Shown: piece by piece, positions 54,154 to 62,987 of the stretch
Layout: the number at the start of each line of letters is the position of its first letter
Numbering within the stretch: the first letter of the stretch is position 1
Assembly (NCBI GenBank): GCA_017472065.1
Contig: JAFURB010000004.1
Location: 1 to 64,000, forward strand
Length of the DNA: 64,000 bases
Source of the DNA: Alphaproteobacteria bacterium
Lineage (GTDB): Bacteria > Pseudomonadota > Alphaproteobacteria > Rs-D84
Reading direction: 5' to 3'
Translations under genes and position numbers: made by a program
Notes under the pieces: model-generated
The model's database searches: none
Told to the model about the DNA's origin: nothing
The model's input: only the letters and a program-made list of their open reading frames with translations

Positions 54154-54156
54154 GAA

Positions 54157-54183
54157 AACAATCCCGCGAAATGCGGGATTTTT
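54157..54183. terminator. Terminator of the Yip1-like gene
   Basis: Hairpin ATCCCGC gaaat GCGGGAT (54161-54179) with flanking A- and T-rich runs. Confidence 0.8.
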
Positions 54184-54776
54184 TACAAACATGCAAATGC
54201 GGCGGCGTTATTCTTTAACACAAACCAGCCCATACGATAATCTGTTGCATATACGGTTACCAAGAACATCGCAATTATCCCAATTACCAATATAACATTT
54301 GATCGTTTGCCACGCATCGCATACAGCGAAATGTTATAAAACAAAAACAGTATATACGCATCAACCAACATACTGATGACCCATAATGACACGCAATTAA
54401 ATGCCAGCGCATTTACCCCCAATATCACAGGATACATGAAAAATACAGATGCCAATGCCTTAATCGCGATTTCCCAGTCGCGTTCACCACCGGTTATTTC
54501 AGATACCAACATCAACAGTCCGCCCATAACAAACAGTATTCCAACCGCCATTACCGGGGTTATAATTAACGCATTGAACAATGCACCAACCGTGAACGAT
54601 GCACCGGTTAGCATATTAATACCAAATACCAACACGCCCCCCAGCAATCCCCACAGGAACGCTTTGAACATGGCTTCTTCCATATTTCCATCGGCAACAA
54701 TTTTTGTAAAATAACGGCGCGGATTTATAACAATATCACGTACATGTTTTATGGCGCGCTTTAATTTCTTTATCAT
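54183..54776 (-). CDS. Yip1-domain inner-membrane protein
   Basis: A 197-residue protein. The cytosolic N-terminus (KRAIKHVRDIVINPRRYF, with the NPxxxF typical of the domain) precedes five membrane helices; the second loop has SEITGGERDWE. The pattern fits bacterial Yip1/YIF1-type proteins of unknown function. GGGGGAA precedes the ATG. It is transcribed alone and divergent from der. Confidence 0.75.
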   Translation of the reverse strand: MIKKLKRAIKHVRDIVINPRRYFTKIVADGNMEEAMFKAFLWGLLGGVLVFGINMLTGASFTVGALFNALIITPVMAVGILFVMGGLLMLVSEITGGERDWEIAIKALASVFFMYPVILGVNALAFNCVSLWVISMLVDAYILFLFYNISLYAMRGKRSNVILVIGIIAMFLVTVYATDYRMGWFVLKNNAAAFACL

Positions 54777-54843
54777 TTTATTCCCCCAGATTTGATTATT
54801 TATATTTTTGCTTTATAATTACAAAAAATCAACGGAAAAAGTG

Positions 54844-56181
54844 ATGATGAAAATAACTATTGCAGGACGACCAAATACAGGCAAGTCCACACTATTTAAC
54901 GCACTGACGGGTACACGGGATGCATTGGTGCATGACCGCCCAGGTGTTACACGCGACACAATTGGTGGCGTTTTTGCCGACCGACCATATCAATTGATGG
55001 ATACAGCAGGCTTAGAAAACGCGAAAAATGGAATCGCATTGGATTCTACGAATATGGCAATTGATGCAATTGTTCAGGCCGATGCAGTTCTGTTCGTGGT
55101 TGATGGGCGCGTAGGATTGACAAACGAAGATTTGGATTGGGCGCGATTGGTTCGACGCAAGACAAAGGCACCGGTATTATTACTGGTAAATAAATCCGAA
55201 TCTGGAAAACGCATGGCGGATGTGCATGATTTCTATAAACTGGGGTTCGGGGAACCACAATTGATTTCAGCCGAACACAAACGCGGATTTGATGCAATTT
55301 ATGATTTCCTGGATAAAATAGCAGGCGACGATAGCATTGATGAACCGGCCCCAGAAAAGCAAGCCGACACACGCGTAAAAATCGCAATTATGGGTCAGCC
55401 TAATGTTGGAAAATCAACACTGGTTAATCGCGTATTAGGAACCACACGACAAATCGTTATGGATGCACCGGGAATTACACGCGACACGGTTAAAATCCCA
55501 ACTAAGTTTTATGGTCGTGATATTGTTTTGATGGATACAGCCGGTCTGCGCCGCAAGGCAGGTGTCAAAGACGATGTTGAGACATTGTCAGCACTGAAAT
55601 CACTGGATGCGATTGGCAAGGCAGATGTTGTCATACTGGTCGTGGATGCCACCAAGAATATTGAAAACCAGGCACTGGGGATTGCAGGACGTGTTTATGA
55701 TGCCGGCAAAATACTGTGCGTGGCATTGAATAAATGGGATCTGGTTGATGCGGCGGAACGCGATGAAAAATTACTAAAATTAAAGCATCAGTTTTCAAAT
55801 TCTTTTCATCAAATTATCAAACCGTTAATCCTGGCTATTTCTGCAGAAACAGGTATGGGGGTTCAAAACCTGTTCAAACGCGTGTATGAACAGTGGGACA
55901 TTTCATCTTCGACATCACCAACCAGTCTGATTAACCGTATTGTCGAAAAACTGGTTGCAGAACGTCAACCACCAATGTCGCGACTGAAACGACCAATGAA
56001 ATTAAAGTTTGCACGCCAGACGGGCCGTCATCCAATGCGTATAACAATTAATGTTGGTGGCGCATCGGATATTCCAGAATCATATACGCGATATCTGCGA
56101 CGCGGTATCGCAACGGCGTTAAAATGGGAACACTTGCCCATTGTAATTGAATATAAAAAGGCAGATAATCCATTTGACTGA
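54844..56181 (+). CDS. der: Ribosome-assembly GTPase Der (EngA)
   Basis: A 445-residue protein with two tandem GTPase domains and a C-terminal KH-like domain; it matures the 50S subunit. The first P-loop is GRPNTGKS (residues 8-15) and the second GQPNVGKS (near 182). Both domains have DTAGL. G4 is NKSE in the first domain, where Asp is normal, and NKWD in the second. The KH-like end reads RQTGRHPMRITINVGGASDI. Two adjacent ATGs (54844, 54847) are possible starts. A TATAAT box lies upstream. Confidence 0.96.
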   Translation: MMKITIAGRPNTGKSTLFNALTGTRDALVHDRPGVTRDTIGGVFADRPYQLMDTAGLENAKNGIALDSTNMAIDAIVQADAVLFVVDGRVGLTNEDLDWARLVRRKTKAPVLLLVNKSESGKRMADVHDFYKLGFGEPQLISAEHKRGFDAIYDFLDKIAGDDSIDEPAPEKQADTRVKIAIMGQPNVGKSTLVNRVLGTTRQIVMDAPGITRDTVKIPTKFYGRDIVLMDTAGLRRKAGVKDDVETLSALKSLDAIGKADVVILVVDATKNIENQALGIAGRVYDAGKILCVALNKWDLVDAAERDEKLLKLKHQFSNSFHQIIKPLILAISAETGMGVQNLFKRVYEQWDISSSTSPTSLINRIVEKLVAERQPPMSRLKRPMKLKFARQTGRHPMRITINVGGASDIPESYTRYLRRGIATALKWEHLPIVIEYKKADNPFD

Positions 56182-56188
56182 CATTGGT

Positions 56189-56220
56189 AAAAAACACTGG
56201 CAAATGCCAGTGTTTTTTAT
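56189..56220. terminator. der terminator
   Basis: Hairpin ACACTGGC aaat GCCAGTGT with A- and T-runs. It differs from the hairpins at 57361 and 60486 by one compensated base pair. Confidence 0.85.
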
Positions 56221-56276
56221 TTGATAATACAGTATATATTTCCTAGAATTACCTGTAAGAACAAAGGAAGATGGAA

Positions 56277-57359
56277 ATGAAAATCTATGAACAGACAGAA
56301 CTGGATTTCAAAGATGTGTTAATCAAACCAAAACGGTCTTATATTAATTCTAGATCTGAAACAGATGTTACTCGCGAATACAAGTTCAAATGGTGTCCAC
56401 GCAAAATTATTGGTACCGGCGTTATCACGGCAAATATGGCGACCGTTGGGACATTTGAAATCGCAAAACATATGATGCAAAACAAGATGTTTTGTTGTCT
56501 GCACAAACATTATTCATTGGATGAATTGATTAAATTTATCACTGAAAATGATTGCAGCGAATATGTGTTCTTGTCAATGGGGCTGCGTGATGACGATATC
56601 GAAAAAATATATACGATTTTGGACCAATATCCTGATAAATGTCGCAATATATGTATTGATGTTCCAAATGCATATATTCCACGCGTCAAAGAACTGGTGA
56701 TTCGCATGCGACAAAAATATCCAGATATTTTGTTAATGGTGGGTAATGCGGTTACAGCAGAACTGGTCGAAGATTTAATATTATCCGGGGCTGATATTAT
56801 CAAATGCGGCATCGGCAGTGGCAGTGCATGTACCACCCGTCGCATGACTGGTGTTGGTCGGCCACAGTTATCAACAATATTCGAATGTGCCGATGTGGCG
56901 CACGGCATTGGCGGTATGATTTGTTCCGATGGTGGAATCGTACATATCGGCGATGTTGCCAAGGCATTTGGTGCCGGTGCAGACTTTGTGATGATGGGTG
57001 GATTCTTTGCCGGATGCCTCGAAGCCGCCGGTGATATTATCACGAAAAAATTCCAAGTAAATCAAATCGATGAAAATGGCGAATTTTTAATCGAAACAAA
57101 ACAGTTCAAGGTATTCTATGGCATGTCGTCTGAATATGCCCAGAAAACCCACTATTGCGGAATGCCGTCATATCGTGCCAGCGAAGGCAGATTTGTAGAA
57201 GTTCCATTAAAGCCATCAATCGACCGGCTTTTACAGGATATTTTGGGAGGTCTGCGGTCATGCATGACATATATCGGTGCGCGCCGGTTGAAAGACATTT
57301 CAAAATGCACAACATTTTATCGCGTGAACACACAACTAAATACTGTGTTTGAAAAGTGA
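56277..57359 (+). CDS. guaC: GMP reductase
   Basis: A 360-residue NADPH-dependent enzyme converting GMP to IMP. The phosphate-binding and catalytic loop is GIGSGSACTTRRMTGVG with the active-site Cys near residue 185. The N-terminus ELDFKDVLIKPKRSYINSRS matches GuaC more closely than GuaB, and no CBS domains are present. ATG at 56277 is preferred by spacing from AAGGA; ATG at 56271 is the alternative. It is transcribed alone between two terminators. Confidence 0.95.
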   Translation: MKIYEQTELDFKDVLIKPKRSYINSRSETDVTREYKFKWCPRKIIGTGVITANMATVGTFEIAKHMMQNKMFCCLHKHYSLDELIKFITENDCSEYVFLSMGLRDDDIEKIYTILDQYPDKCRNICIDVPNAYIPRVKELVIRMRQKYPDILLMVGNAVTAELVEDLILSGADIIKCGIGSGSACTTRRMTGVGRPQLSTIFECADVAHGIGGMICSDGGIVHIGDVAKAFGAGADFVMMGGFFAGCLEAAGDIITKKFQVNQIDENGEFLIETKQFKVFYGMSSEYAQKTHYCGMPSYRASEGRFVEVPLKPSIDRLLQDILGGLRSCMTYIGARRLKDISKCTTFYRVNTQLNTVFEK

Positions 57360-57360
57360 T

Positions 57361-57392
57361 AAAAAACACCGGCAAATGCCGGTGTTTTTTAT
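57361..57392. terminator. Bidirectional terminator
   Basis: Hairpin ACACCGGC aaat GCCGGTGT with A- and T-runs; 32 nt identical to 60486-60517. Confidence 0.85.
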
Positions 57393-58606
57393 TCATATCT
57401 TAAACTGTCGATTGGGTTTAATTTTGCAGCCTTCATCGCAGGCATAACACCCGATGACAGCCCCACAATAACCGCAACAGATACCGATAATACAACCGGC
57501 CATATGCTGAACGGGACATTATATCCCAGAATCCCACGACCAACACCCTGGGCCAGCCCTACCCCAAGAATCAAACCAATCATAGACCCCAGGAACGATA
57601 TCATTATCGATTCTGCAAGAAACTGAATAATAATATGACGTTCACGGGCGCCGATGGCCTTGCGTATGCCGATTTCGCGTGTGCGTTCCGCAACCGATAC
57701 CAACATCATGTTCATAATGCCAATCGCACCAACCAATAATGATACCGCTGCAATCGCAATCAGCAATAATTTCAAATAACCCGTTACTGTGTTCATGGTT
57801 TCCATAATCTGTTTCATGTCCATGATTTGAAAGTCATCAACAACATCGTCTTTTAATTTGTGCCGTTGACGCAACAGGGTTGTTATCTGTTCAATTGCCA
57901 ATGCATTGTCGGATTCTGGATACAATTTTAACGCAATCATATTTACCGAATTTGGAAATCTCGATCCCTGAAGACGCTTTTTCAGTGTTGTAATTGGAAC
58001 AATTACCATGTCATCTTGGCTGCCCATGGCGGAATCACCCTTGGCCTTTGTAACACCGATGATTGTAACGGGGGTGTTTTGGATACGAATAACTTCGCCC
58101 ACTGGGTTTTGTGGCAACCCCAGTTCTTCGGCGGTTTCTGGGCCAACAACCGCATATGTTGATGCGTTGCGTACCGCCGACATATCAAAAAATGTACCGT
58201 ATTCTATTTCAATGTTTTGAACCGTGGTATAGTCTGGATACACACCCATCATTGATGTCCCCCAGTTTTTATTACCATAAATTACCTGGGCAGATCCGGG
58301 TTGAACCGGCGTAATCGCCATGACATCGGGCAATTTTGCAATAAACTGGGCATCGTCAATTGTTAATGTTTGACGGTTTCCCGTACGCACACCGGCACTT
58401 TGCGCCGCGCCGGCACGAATCATAATCGTATTTGTGCCAAGGGATGAAAACTGGTCCGTGATTTGATGTTGAACCGTTTCACCAACAGCAACCATAATAA
58501 CCACCGCCATAACACCGATAATAATCCCCAATACTGTCAAAAAAGAACGGATTTTGTTACCGCTGATGGAAAGCCACGATTCTTTTAGAATATCATTAAT
58601 ACTCAT
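57389..58606 (-). CDS. MacB-type ABC transporter permease
   Basis: A 405-residue protein with the MacB/FtsX layout: one N-terminal helix (about residues 20-42, with FLTVLGIIIGVMAVVIMVAV), a large periplasmic domain, and three C-terminal helices. ERTREIGIRKAIGARERHII follows the second helix, as in the family. It works with the ATPase encoded 25 nt upstream. No MacA-like adaptor is adjacent. Substrates of such systems are peptides, lipoproteins or drugs. Confidence 0.92.
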   Translation of the reverse strand: MSINDILKESWLSISGNKIRSFLTVLGIIIGVMAVVIMVAVGETVQHQITDQFSSLGTNTIMIRAGAAQSAGVRTGNRQTLTIDDAQFIAKLPDVMAITPVQPGSAQVIYGNKNWGTSMMGVYPDYTTVQNIEIEYGTFFDMSAVRNASTYAVVGPETAEELGLPQNPVGEVIRIQNTPVTIIGVTKAKGDSAMGSQDDMVIVPITTLKKRLQGSRFPNSVNMIALKLYPESDNALAIEQITTLLRQRHKLKDDVVDDFQIMDMKQIMETMNTVTGYLKLLLIAIAAVSLLVGAIGIMNMMLVSVAERTREIGIRKAIGARERHIIIQFLAESIMISFLGSMIGLILGVGLAQGVGRGILGYNVPFSIWPVVLSVSVAVIVGLSSGVMPAMKAAKLNPIDSLRYE

Positions 58607-58631
58607 GTTTTATGCCCCCTGCCCCGTGTGT

Positions 58632-59354
58632 TTATAAATTATCATCGTTTTTCGGTATTTTGCCGTCATAGTTTATTTTACCATCGCGAATATGAATCAG
58701 TCTGTTGGCGTATTTTGCAATATCAAATTCATGGGTAATCATTACAATTGTAATCCCCAGATCATGATTTAATTCTTTGAAGAACTTTAATATCTCGTTC
58801 CCCATTTTACTGTCTAATGCACCAGTGGGTTCGTCGGCCAATATCAATTTAGGTTCGCCCGCCAATGCGCGCGCAATGGCAACGCGTTGTTTCATACCAC
58901 CTGACAATTGTGTCGGCAAATAAGATTCAAACTTTTCCAATCCCACACGTCGCAGCATTTCACGCGCACGACGCTGACGTTCTTCGCGGGTCATGCCACG
59001 ATACATTAACGGCAGCATAACATTGTCCAGTACACTGCGTTTTGGCAACAAATTAAACTGCTGAAAAACAAAGCCAATGTATTCATTGCGAACCAGTGCC
59101 AGTTCATCTGTTGTTAAACCCGTCACATCATTTCCGTACAGTTCATAAACACCACTGGTCGGTGTATCAAGCGCACCAATAATATTCATACATGTCGATT
59201 TGCCCGACCCAGACGGCCCCATAATCGCAACAAATTCCCCAGATTTTACAGTAAAATTTATATCAAATAAAACCTGCTGTTCACCGCCCAGTTCCAGTGG
59301 AAAACTTTTATTGATGTGTTTTAGCGAAATTATTATCTCGGACGATTTTTTCAT
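58632..59354 (-). CDS. MacB/LolD-type ABC transporter ATPase
   Basis: A 240-residue ATPase. Walker A is GPSGSGKS (residues 46-53), the signature is LSGGMKQR, and Walker B is [31 protein letters not shown] is typical of the MacB-LolD-FtsE group. The start at 59354 is chosen because GAAAGAGAG lies upstream; the longer open frame to 59567 crosses the divergent promoter. It forms a transporter with the permease downstream and is divergent from a radical SAM gene. Confidence 0.93.
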   Translation of the reverse strand: MKKSSEIIISLKHINKSFPLELGGEQQVLFDINFTVKSGEFVAIMGPSGSGKSTCMNIIGALDTPTSGVYELYGNDVTGLTTDELALVRNEYIGFVFQQFNLLPKRSVLDNVMLPLMYRGMTREERQRRAREMLRRVGLEKFESYLPTQLSGGMKQRVAIARALAGEPKLILADEPTGALDSKMGNEILKFFKELNHDLGITIVMITHEFDIAKYANRLIHIRDGKINYDGKIPKNDDNL

Positions 59355-59428
59355 AACTCTCTTTCCCTGTATTTCCCGGATATTATACCATAAAAAATAA
59401 ATACAAATAAATTGATTTATATTCAATA

Positions 59429-59459
59429 TTGACAAAACATGATTTAGTGGTATTATAAT
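59429..59459 (+). promoter_or_regulatory. Promoter of the radical SAM gene
   Basis: TTGACA (59429-59434) with TATAAT (59454-59459, 19-nt spacer) or TATTAT (59451-59456, 16-nt spacer). The ATG lies 7 nt after TATAAT and no Shine-Dalgarno is present. Confidence 0.6.
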
Positions 59460-59466
59460 TTGCATC

Positions 59467-60477
59467 ATGTCAAAGATTAAACAAATTTTTGAATACACAA
59501 TTGACCGGATTTTCCCGGTGGGCGTGGTTGTGCGCGATTTGCCGTATGTCATGATTTTCAAAACCACACATTGGTGTTGGTATAATTGCCCACATTGCTG
59601 TGAATCAGCGGGAAAAAATCAGCCGGCCGAATTTATCCCAGCCGATGTTATAAAATTCTATACAGATTCCGCCAGGGCCGATCCAAAATTTACAAAAGAA
59701 ATTGTTTTAACCGGTGGCGAAATAATGGCATCATATAAATTCGATATAGAAAACTATGTCCCCGATTTAATGAATTATATTGCCGGTCACGGTATCAGGT
59801 TGGACATAAAAACAAATGGCGCATGGATTCGCAACAAAGAATTACGCACCAAAATTGTCCCAGATTTAATAAATATAAACGAACTTAATTCAAAATATCG
59901 CCGTTTACCATACCAGATTTCTTTGTCACTGGATAAATACCATCCAAACGCACTGGAAAACACATATAAAATTATATGTGAATTGATGCGGCGCAACAAA
60001 AACAAGCCTATGATTTTGCTGCATATATCTGGATTTATGGGACAAGATGCGATGTATAATGAATTGCTGGCAAAATTATTGAAAAATCCAAAAATTAAAA
60101 TTGAAAACGCATATGTTGCATCAACATCTGGTAACGCAATTCCATTACATGTTATAAATCGTTGTGTGGCACTGCGCCCATCGTTTGATGCGTTGCTGTT
60201 TGCAGGTGGACGCGCCAAAAATTTACCAGAAGCATTTCCAACCAAAAACCCAACATTTGAAATTATAAATGACGATGCAAATCTATTAATGGCGTTTGAT
60301 TCTATGGGCAATGTAACACTGGGGGAAAATTCCGGACGAAAAATAACGGTCCCCTGGCGCGACAAAGATGGAAATCCCCGGAATTTGCCGGCAATTAAAC
60401 ATGATTTAGTAAAACGCGCACGATATGAACAATTGCGACAAAAAATAATTGATTTGAAACGAATTTTCGTTAAATAA
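59467..60477 (+). CDS. Radical SAM protein of unknown specificity
   Basis: A 336-residue protein. The 4Fe-4S motif is CWYNCPHC (Cys37, 41, 44), and the SAM-binding GGE motif is LTGGEIM (residues 83-85). There is no C-terminal SPASM-type cysteine cluster; few cysteines occur after residue 45. The substrate cannot be told. Its position, divergent from a MacB-type exporter and bracketed by identical terminators, raises the possibility of peptide or small-molecule modification and export. No precursor-like small ORF was found. Confidence 0.82.
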   Translation: MSKIKQIFEYTIDRIFPVGVVVRDLPYVMIFKTTHWCWYNCPHCCESAGKNQPAEFIPADVIKFYTDSARADPKFTKEIVLTGGEIMASYKFDIENYVPDLMNYIAGHGIRLDIKTNGAWIRNKELRTKIVPDLININELNSKYRRLPYQISLSLDKYHPNALENTYKIICELMRRNKNKPMILLHISGFMGQDAMYNELLAKLLKNPKIKIENAYVASTSGNAIPLHVINRCVALRPSFDALLFAGGRAKNLPEAFPTKNPTFEIINDDANLLMAFDSMGNVTLGENSGRKITVPWRDKDGNPRNLPAIKHDLVKRARYEQLRQKIIDLKRIFVK

Positions 60478-60485
60478 AAAATCTA

Positions 60486-60517
60486 AAAAAACACCGGCAA
60501 ATGCCGGTGTTTTTTAT
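60486..60517. terminator. Bidirectional terminator
   Basis: Same hairpin as at 57361, between the radical SAM gene and convergent parB. Confidence 0.85.
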
Positions 60518-61392
60518 GACAATTTTTCTATTAATTCTTCCAGTTGGGTTCGTGTCGCAAATGATATGATAATTTGACCTGCCCCACCCCGTCTTTCAAC
60601 GATTTTTACCGGCGCATCGATATTTTTTGCGATTTTTGATTCCATTTCACGAACGATTTTCGTATCAATAGTTCTTGAAACTTTTTCCCGGCGTTTACCA
60701 GCTTTTTTGCCAGAATTTACCATTGCCTGGGTTTCAGCAACAGACATGTTATTACCAATAATTTGATGCGCCAATTCGGTTGGATTTTCTGCAACCGCAA
60801 TTGTACGGGCATGAGATGCGGATATTTGCCCCTGCTCTACTAATTCTTGGACAGATTCTGGCAATGTTGTTAAACGCAAAATATTGCGAATATAACTGGC
60901 CGATTTGCCAATCAAGCGCGCAACATCATCCAAACTGTATGCACACTGGGTCATAATATTTTGATATGCGTTTGCTTCTTCTATGGGGTTCAGGTTTTCA
61001 CGCTGAACATTTTCAATCAGCGCAATTTCCATCGCATTTTCATTGCTAAGTGTTTTTACCAATGCCGGTATTTCGTTTAATCCGGCCAGTTTACTGGCAC
61101 GATAACGACGTTCGCCTGCGACAATTTCATACATGTATGGACGCCCCGTCACAGTCCGCAACAAGATTGGTTGTAAAACACCCTTTTCGCGAATAGATGC
61201 CGCCAAATCTTTTAATTCTTCTTCGCTGAAAGTTTTGCGTGGCTGGTCAGGATTGGCACCAATTTGAACCAATGGTATATTTTTGACAACAACGCGTTCC
61301 CCACCGGCTAAAACAGAAATATCCGGAATTGTACCCTTGGCCATTTGCAGGTCGGCCAAACCACGCCCTAGTCCAAATTTATTCGATGACAT
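60514..61392 (-). CDS. parB: Chromosome-partitioning protein ParB
   Basis: A 292-residue CTPase that loads at parS and spreads on DNA. The N-terminal ParA-contact region (KFGLGRGLADL) is followed by the CTP-binding GERRYRASKLAGL and ENVQRENLNPIEEANAY. The helix-turn-helix (YSLDDVARLIGKSASYIRNI) and a C-terminal dimerisation domain come next. It overlaps parA by 14 nt. Two parS-like sites lie upstream of parA. Confidence 0.97.
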   Translation of the reverse strand: MSSNKFGLGRGLADLQMAKGTIPDISVLAGGERVVVKNIPLVQIGANPDQPRKTFSEEELKDLAASIREKGVLQPILLRTVTGRPYMYEIVAGERRYRASKLAGLNEIPALVKTLSNENAMEIALIENVQRENLNPIEEANAYQNIMTQCAYSLDDVARLIGKSASYIRNILRLTTLPESVQELVEQGQISASHARTIAVAENPTELAHQIIGNNMSVAETQAMVNSGKKAGKRREKVSRTIDTKIVREMESKIAKNIDAPVKIVERRGGAGQIIISFATRTQLEELIEKLS

Positions 61393-62164
61393 TTTCTAAT
61401 CCTTCGGTTTTTTCAACTACTTCGGTTGCGACACGCAAATACGCCTGGGCGCCCGGTGATTTGAAATCATAAAACAGTGCGGGTTTGCCGTGACTTGGTG
61501 CCTCAGACACGCGGACATTGCGCGGAACAACCGTCTTGAACACAGTTGTGCCAAACGCGTTACGCACATCGTCTTCGACGGCGCGTGTTAGACCATATTG
61601 TTTTGCATACATCGTTAGCAACACACCCAAAATTTCCAGATTTGGATTCCATTTTTCACGAACCGCAGAAATAGTGTCTGTTAATTGTGTTAATCCTTCA
61701 AGTGCATAGAATTCACACTGTAATGGTATAATCACAGAATCGGCCGCCGTCAGCGCATTAACCGTCAAATACCCCAACGCCGGCGGACAATCCAGTAAAA
61801 TATAGTCATAATGTTCGGCAACCGTACGCAACGCATCACGCAGACGAAATTCTGGATTATCCATACCCAACAAATCTATTTCTAGTCCCGCCAATGCCTG
61901 GGATGATGGCAACAGATGCAATCCCGGTACCGCCGTTGATAAAATATTATCTGTGATATTTGCCGTCCCCATAATAACACCATACGCACTTTGACGATGG
62001 TCGGCACGAACAAACCCCAAACCCGTCCCAGCATTACCCTGGGGATCTAAATCAATTAACAAAACCCGGCGTTTAATTGCGGCCAACGACGCACCAATAT
62101 TAATTGCAGTTGTCGTTTTACCAACACCACCTTTTTGATTTGCAAACGCAATAATTTTTACCAT
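61379..62164 (-). CDS. parA: Chromosome-partitioning ATPase ParA
   Basis: A 261-residue Walker-type ATPase. The deviant Walker A is KGGVGKTT (residues 11-18), Walker A' is LLIDLDPQGNAGTGLG and Walker B LLDCPP. It moves ParB-parS complexes over the nucleoid. The start at 62164 is chosen by an AGGA 9 nt upstream. It is the first gene of parAB, downstream of rsmG. Confidence 0.97.
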   Translation of the reverse strand: MVKIIAFANQKGGVGKTTTAINIGASLAAIKRRVLLIDLDPQGNAGTGLGFVRADHRQSAYGVIMGTANITDNILSTAVPGLHLLPSSQALAGLEIDLLGMDNPEFRLRDALRTVAEHYDYILLDCPPALGYLTVNALTAADSVIIPLQCEFYALEGLTQLTDTISAVREKWNPNLEILGVLLTMYAKQYGLTRAVEDDVRNAFGTTVFKTVVPRNVRVSEAPSHGKPALFYDFKSPGAQAYLRVATEVVEKTEGLENVIE

Positions 62165-62282
62165 CCTTTCCAATCCTGATAAATTAGTTTAAGTTCTTTC
62201 TAAGGTTATAAAAACACATCGATTCGGTCAAGACATTAAAAAACGCACCATAAAAACACACTATAAACAACATATTATTTTT

Positions 62283-62298
62283 TATTTCATGTGAAACA
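62283..62298. promoter_or_regulatory. Candidate parS site 1
   Basis: TATTTCATGTGAAACA matches the consensus TGTTTCACGTGAAACA at 14 of 16 positions and keeps a perfect TTTCATGTGAAA core. Confidence 0.75.
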
Positions 62299-62330
62299 CA
62301 CGCTTTTTTTCAACAACACAAACAAAATAC

Positions 62331-62353
62331 AAAAATGCCGGCATTTGCCGGCC
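62331..62353 (-). terminator. rsmG terminator
   Basis: Minus-strand hairpin GCCGGC aaat GCCGGC followed by ATTTTTG, between the two parS-like sites. Confidence 0.7.
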
Positions 62354-62391
62354 AAAACATCACTTTTATGTAATTACAATAAATTACACGG

Positions 62392-62407
62392 TATTTCATG
62401 TGAAATT
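62392..62407. promoter_or_regulatory. Candidate parS site 2
   Basis: TATTTCATGTGAAATT, 12 of 16 consensus positions, with the same TTTCATGTGAAA core as site 1. It abuts the rsmG stop codon. Confidence 0.6.
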
Positions 62408-62966
62408 ACCGGTCAAAACGCACAAAAATAATAAAACCATCACCTGTTTTCGACGGTGTTAATTCATAATTAAATTTATATTTGCGTTTTGCATCCATAA
62501 TTTCTTTTTCTATTTCCCGGCCTTTTAGCAAAAAAAGCCGGCATTTTGTGCGCGCAACATAATCCATTATCTTGGTCAATGATGCAAATGCACGCGCAGT
62601 AAACACCAAATCATCGTTTTTGGCCGGTAATTGCCGGACAAAATCTTCAAGTCTGCCGTGATAGATTTCCAGGTTTTTTAAGCCCAATTCTTCTTTGACC
62701 GCACGCAAAAAAGAAACCTTTTTGCCAATCGATTCGATACATGTGACATGCCACCCCAAAATCGCCAGTACAACCGCCGGAAATCCAGCACCACTGCCCA
62801 TATCTGCGATACGAACATCGCGTGGCAAAACATCCGCCAATTGCGCTGAATCCGCAATATGGCGCGTTTGTATATCGTTTAGCGTACTGGGGGCGACCAG
62901 ATTCATCCGCGCCGACCAGTCACGCAACAGTTTTTCATATTGTTCAAATTTGACTTTATTACTCAT
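62406..62966 (-). CDS. rsmG: 16S rRNA G527 methyltransferase RsmG
   Basis: A 186-residue class I methyltransferase (GidB), methylating N7 of G527. The SAM-binding loop is DMGSGAGFPAVVLAI, followed by TCIESIGKKVSFLRAV and TARAFASLTKI. It is slightly short for the family but complete. The ATG lies 7 nt after a -10 box (TAGAAT), without Shine-Dalgarno. In many bacteria mnmE-mnmG-rsmG-parA-parB is one block; here mnmE is 28 kb away. Confidence 0.95.
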   Translation of the reverse strand: MSNKVKFEQYEKLLRDWSARMNLVAPSTLNDIQTRHIADSAQLADVLPRDVRIADMGSGAGFPAVVLAILGWHVTCIESIGKKVSFLRAVKEELGLKNLEIYHGRLEDFVRQLPAKNDDLVFTARAFASLTKIMDYVARTKCRLFLLKGREIEKEIMDAKRKYKFNYELTPSKTGDGFIIFVRFDR

Positions 62967-62978
62967 AAGCGGTATTCT
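62950..62978 (+). promoter_or_regulatory. Promoter of the gene at 62988, overlapping the rsmG -10
   Basis: TTGACT (62950-62955), 17 nt, TATTCT (62973-62978). The rsmG -10 box, TAGAAT, occupies 62979-62974 on the other strand, so the two boxes overlap. Confidence 0.5.
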
Positions 62979-62987
62979 AGCATAATC

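Noticed and set aside
57360..60517. A complete RiPP biosynthesis locus
   Set aside because: No precursor peptide, leader-binding domain or peptidase was found; only an exporter and one radical SAM protein are present.
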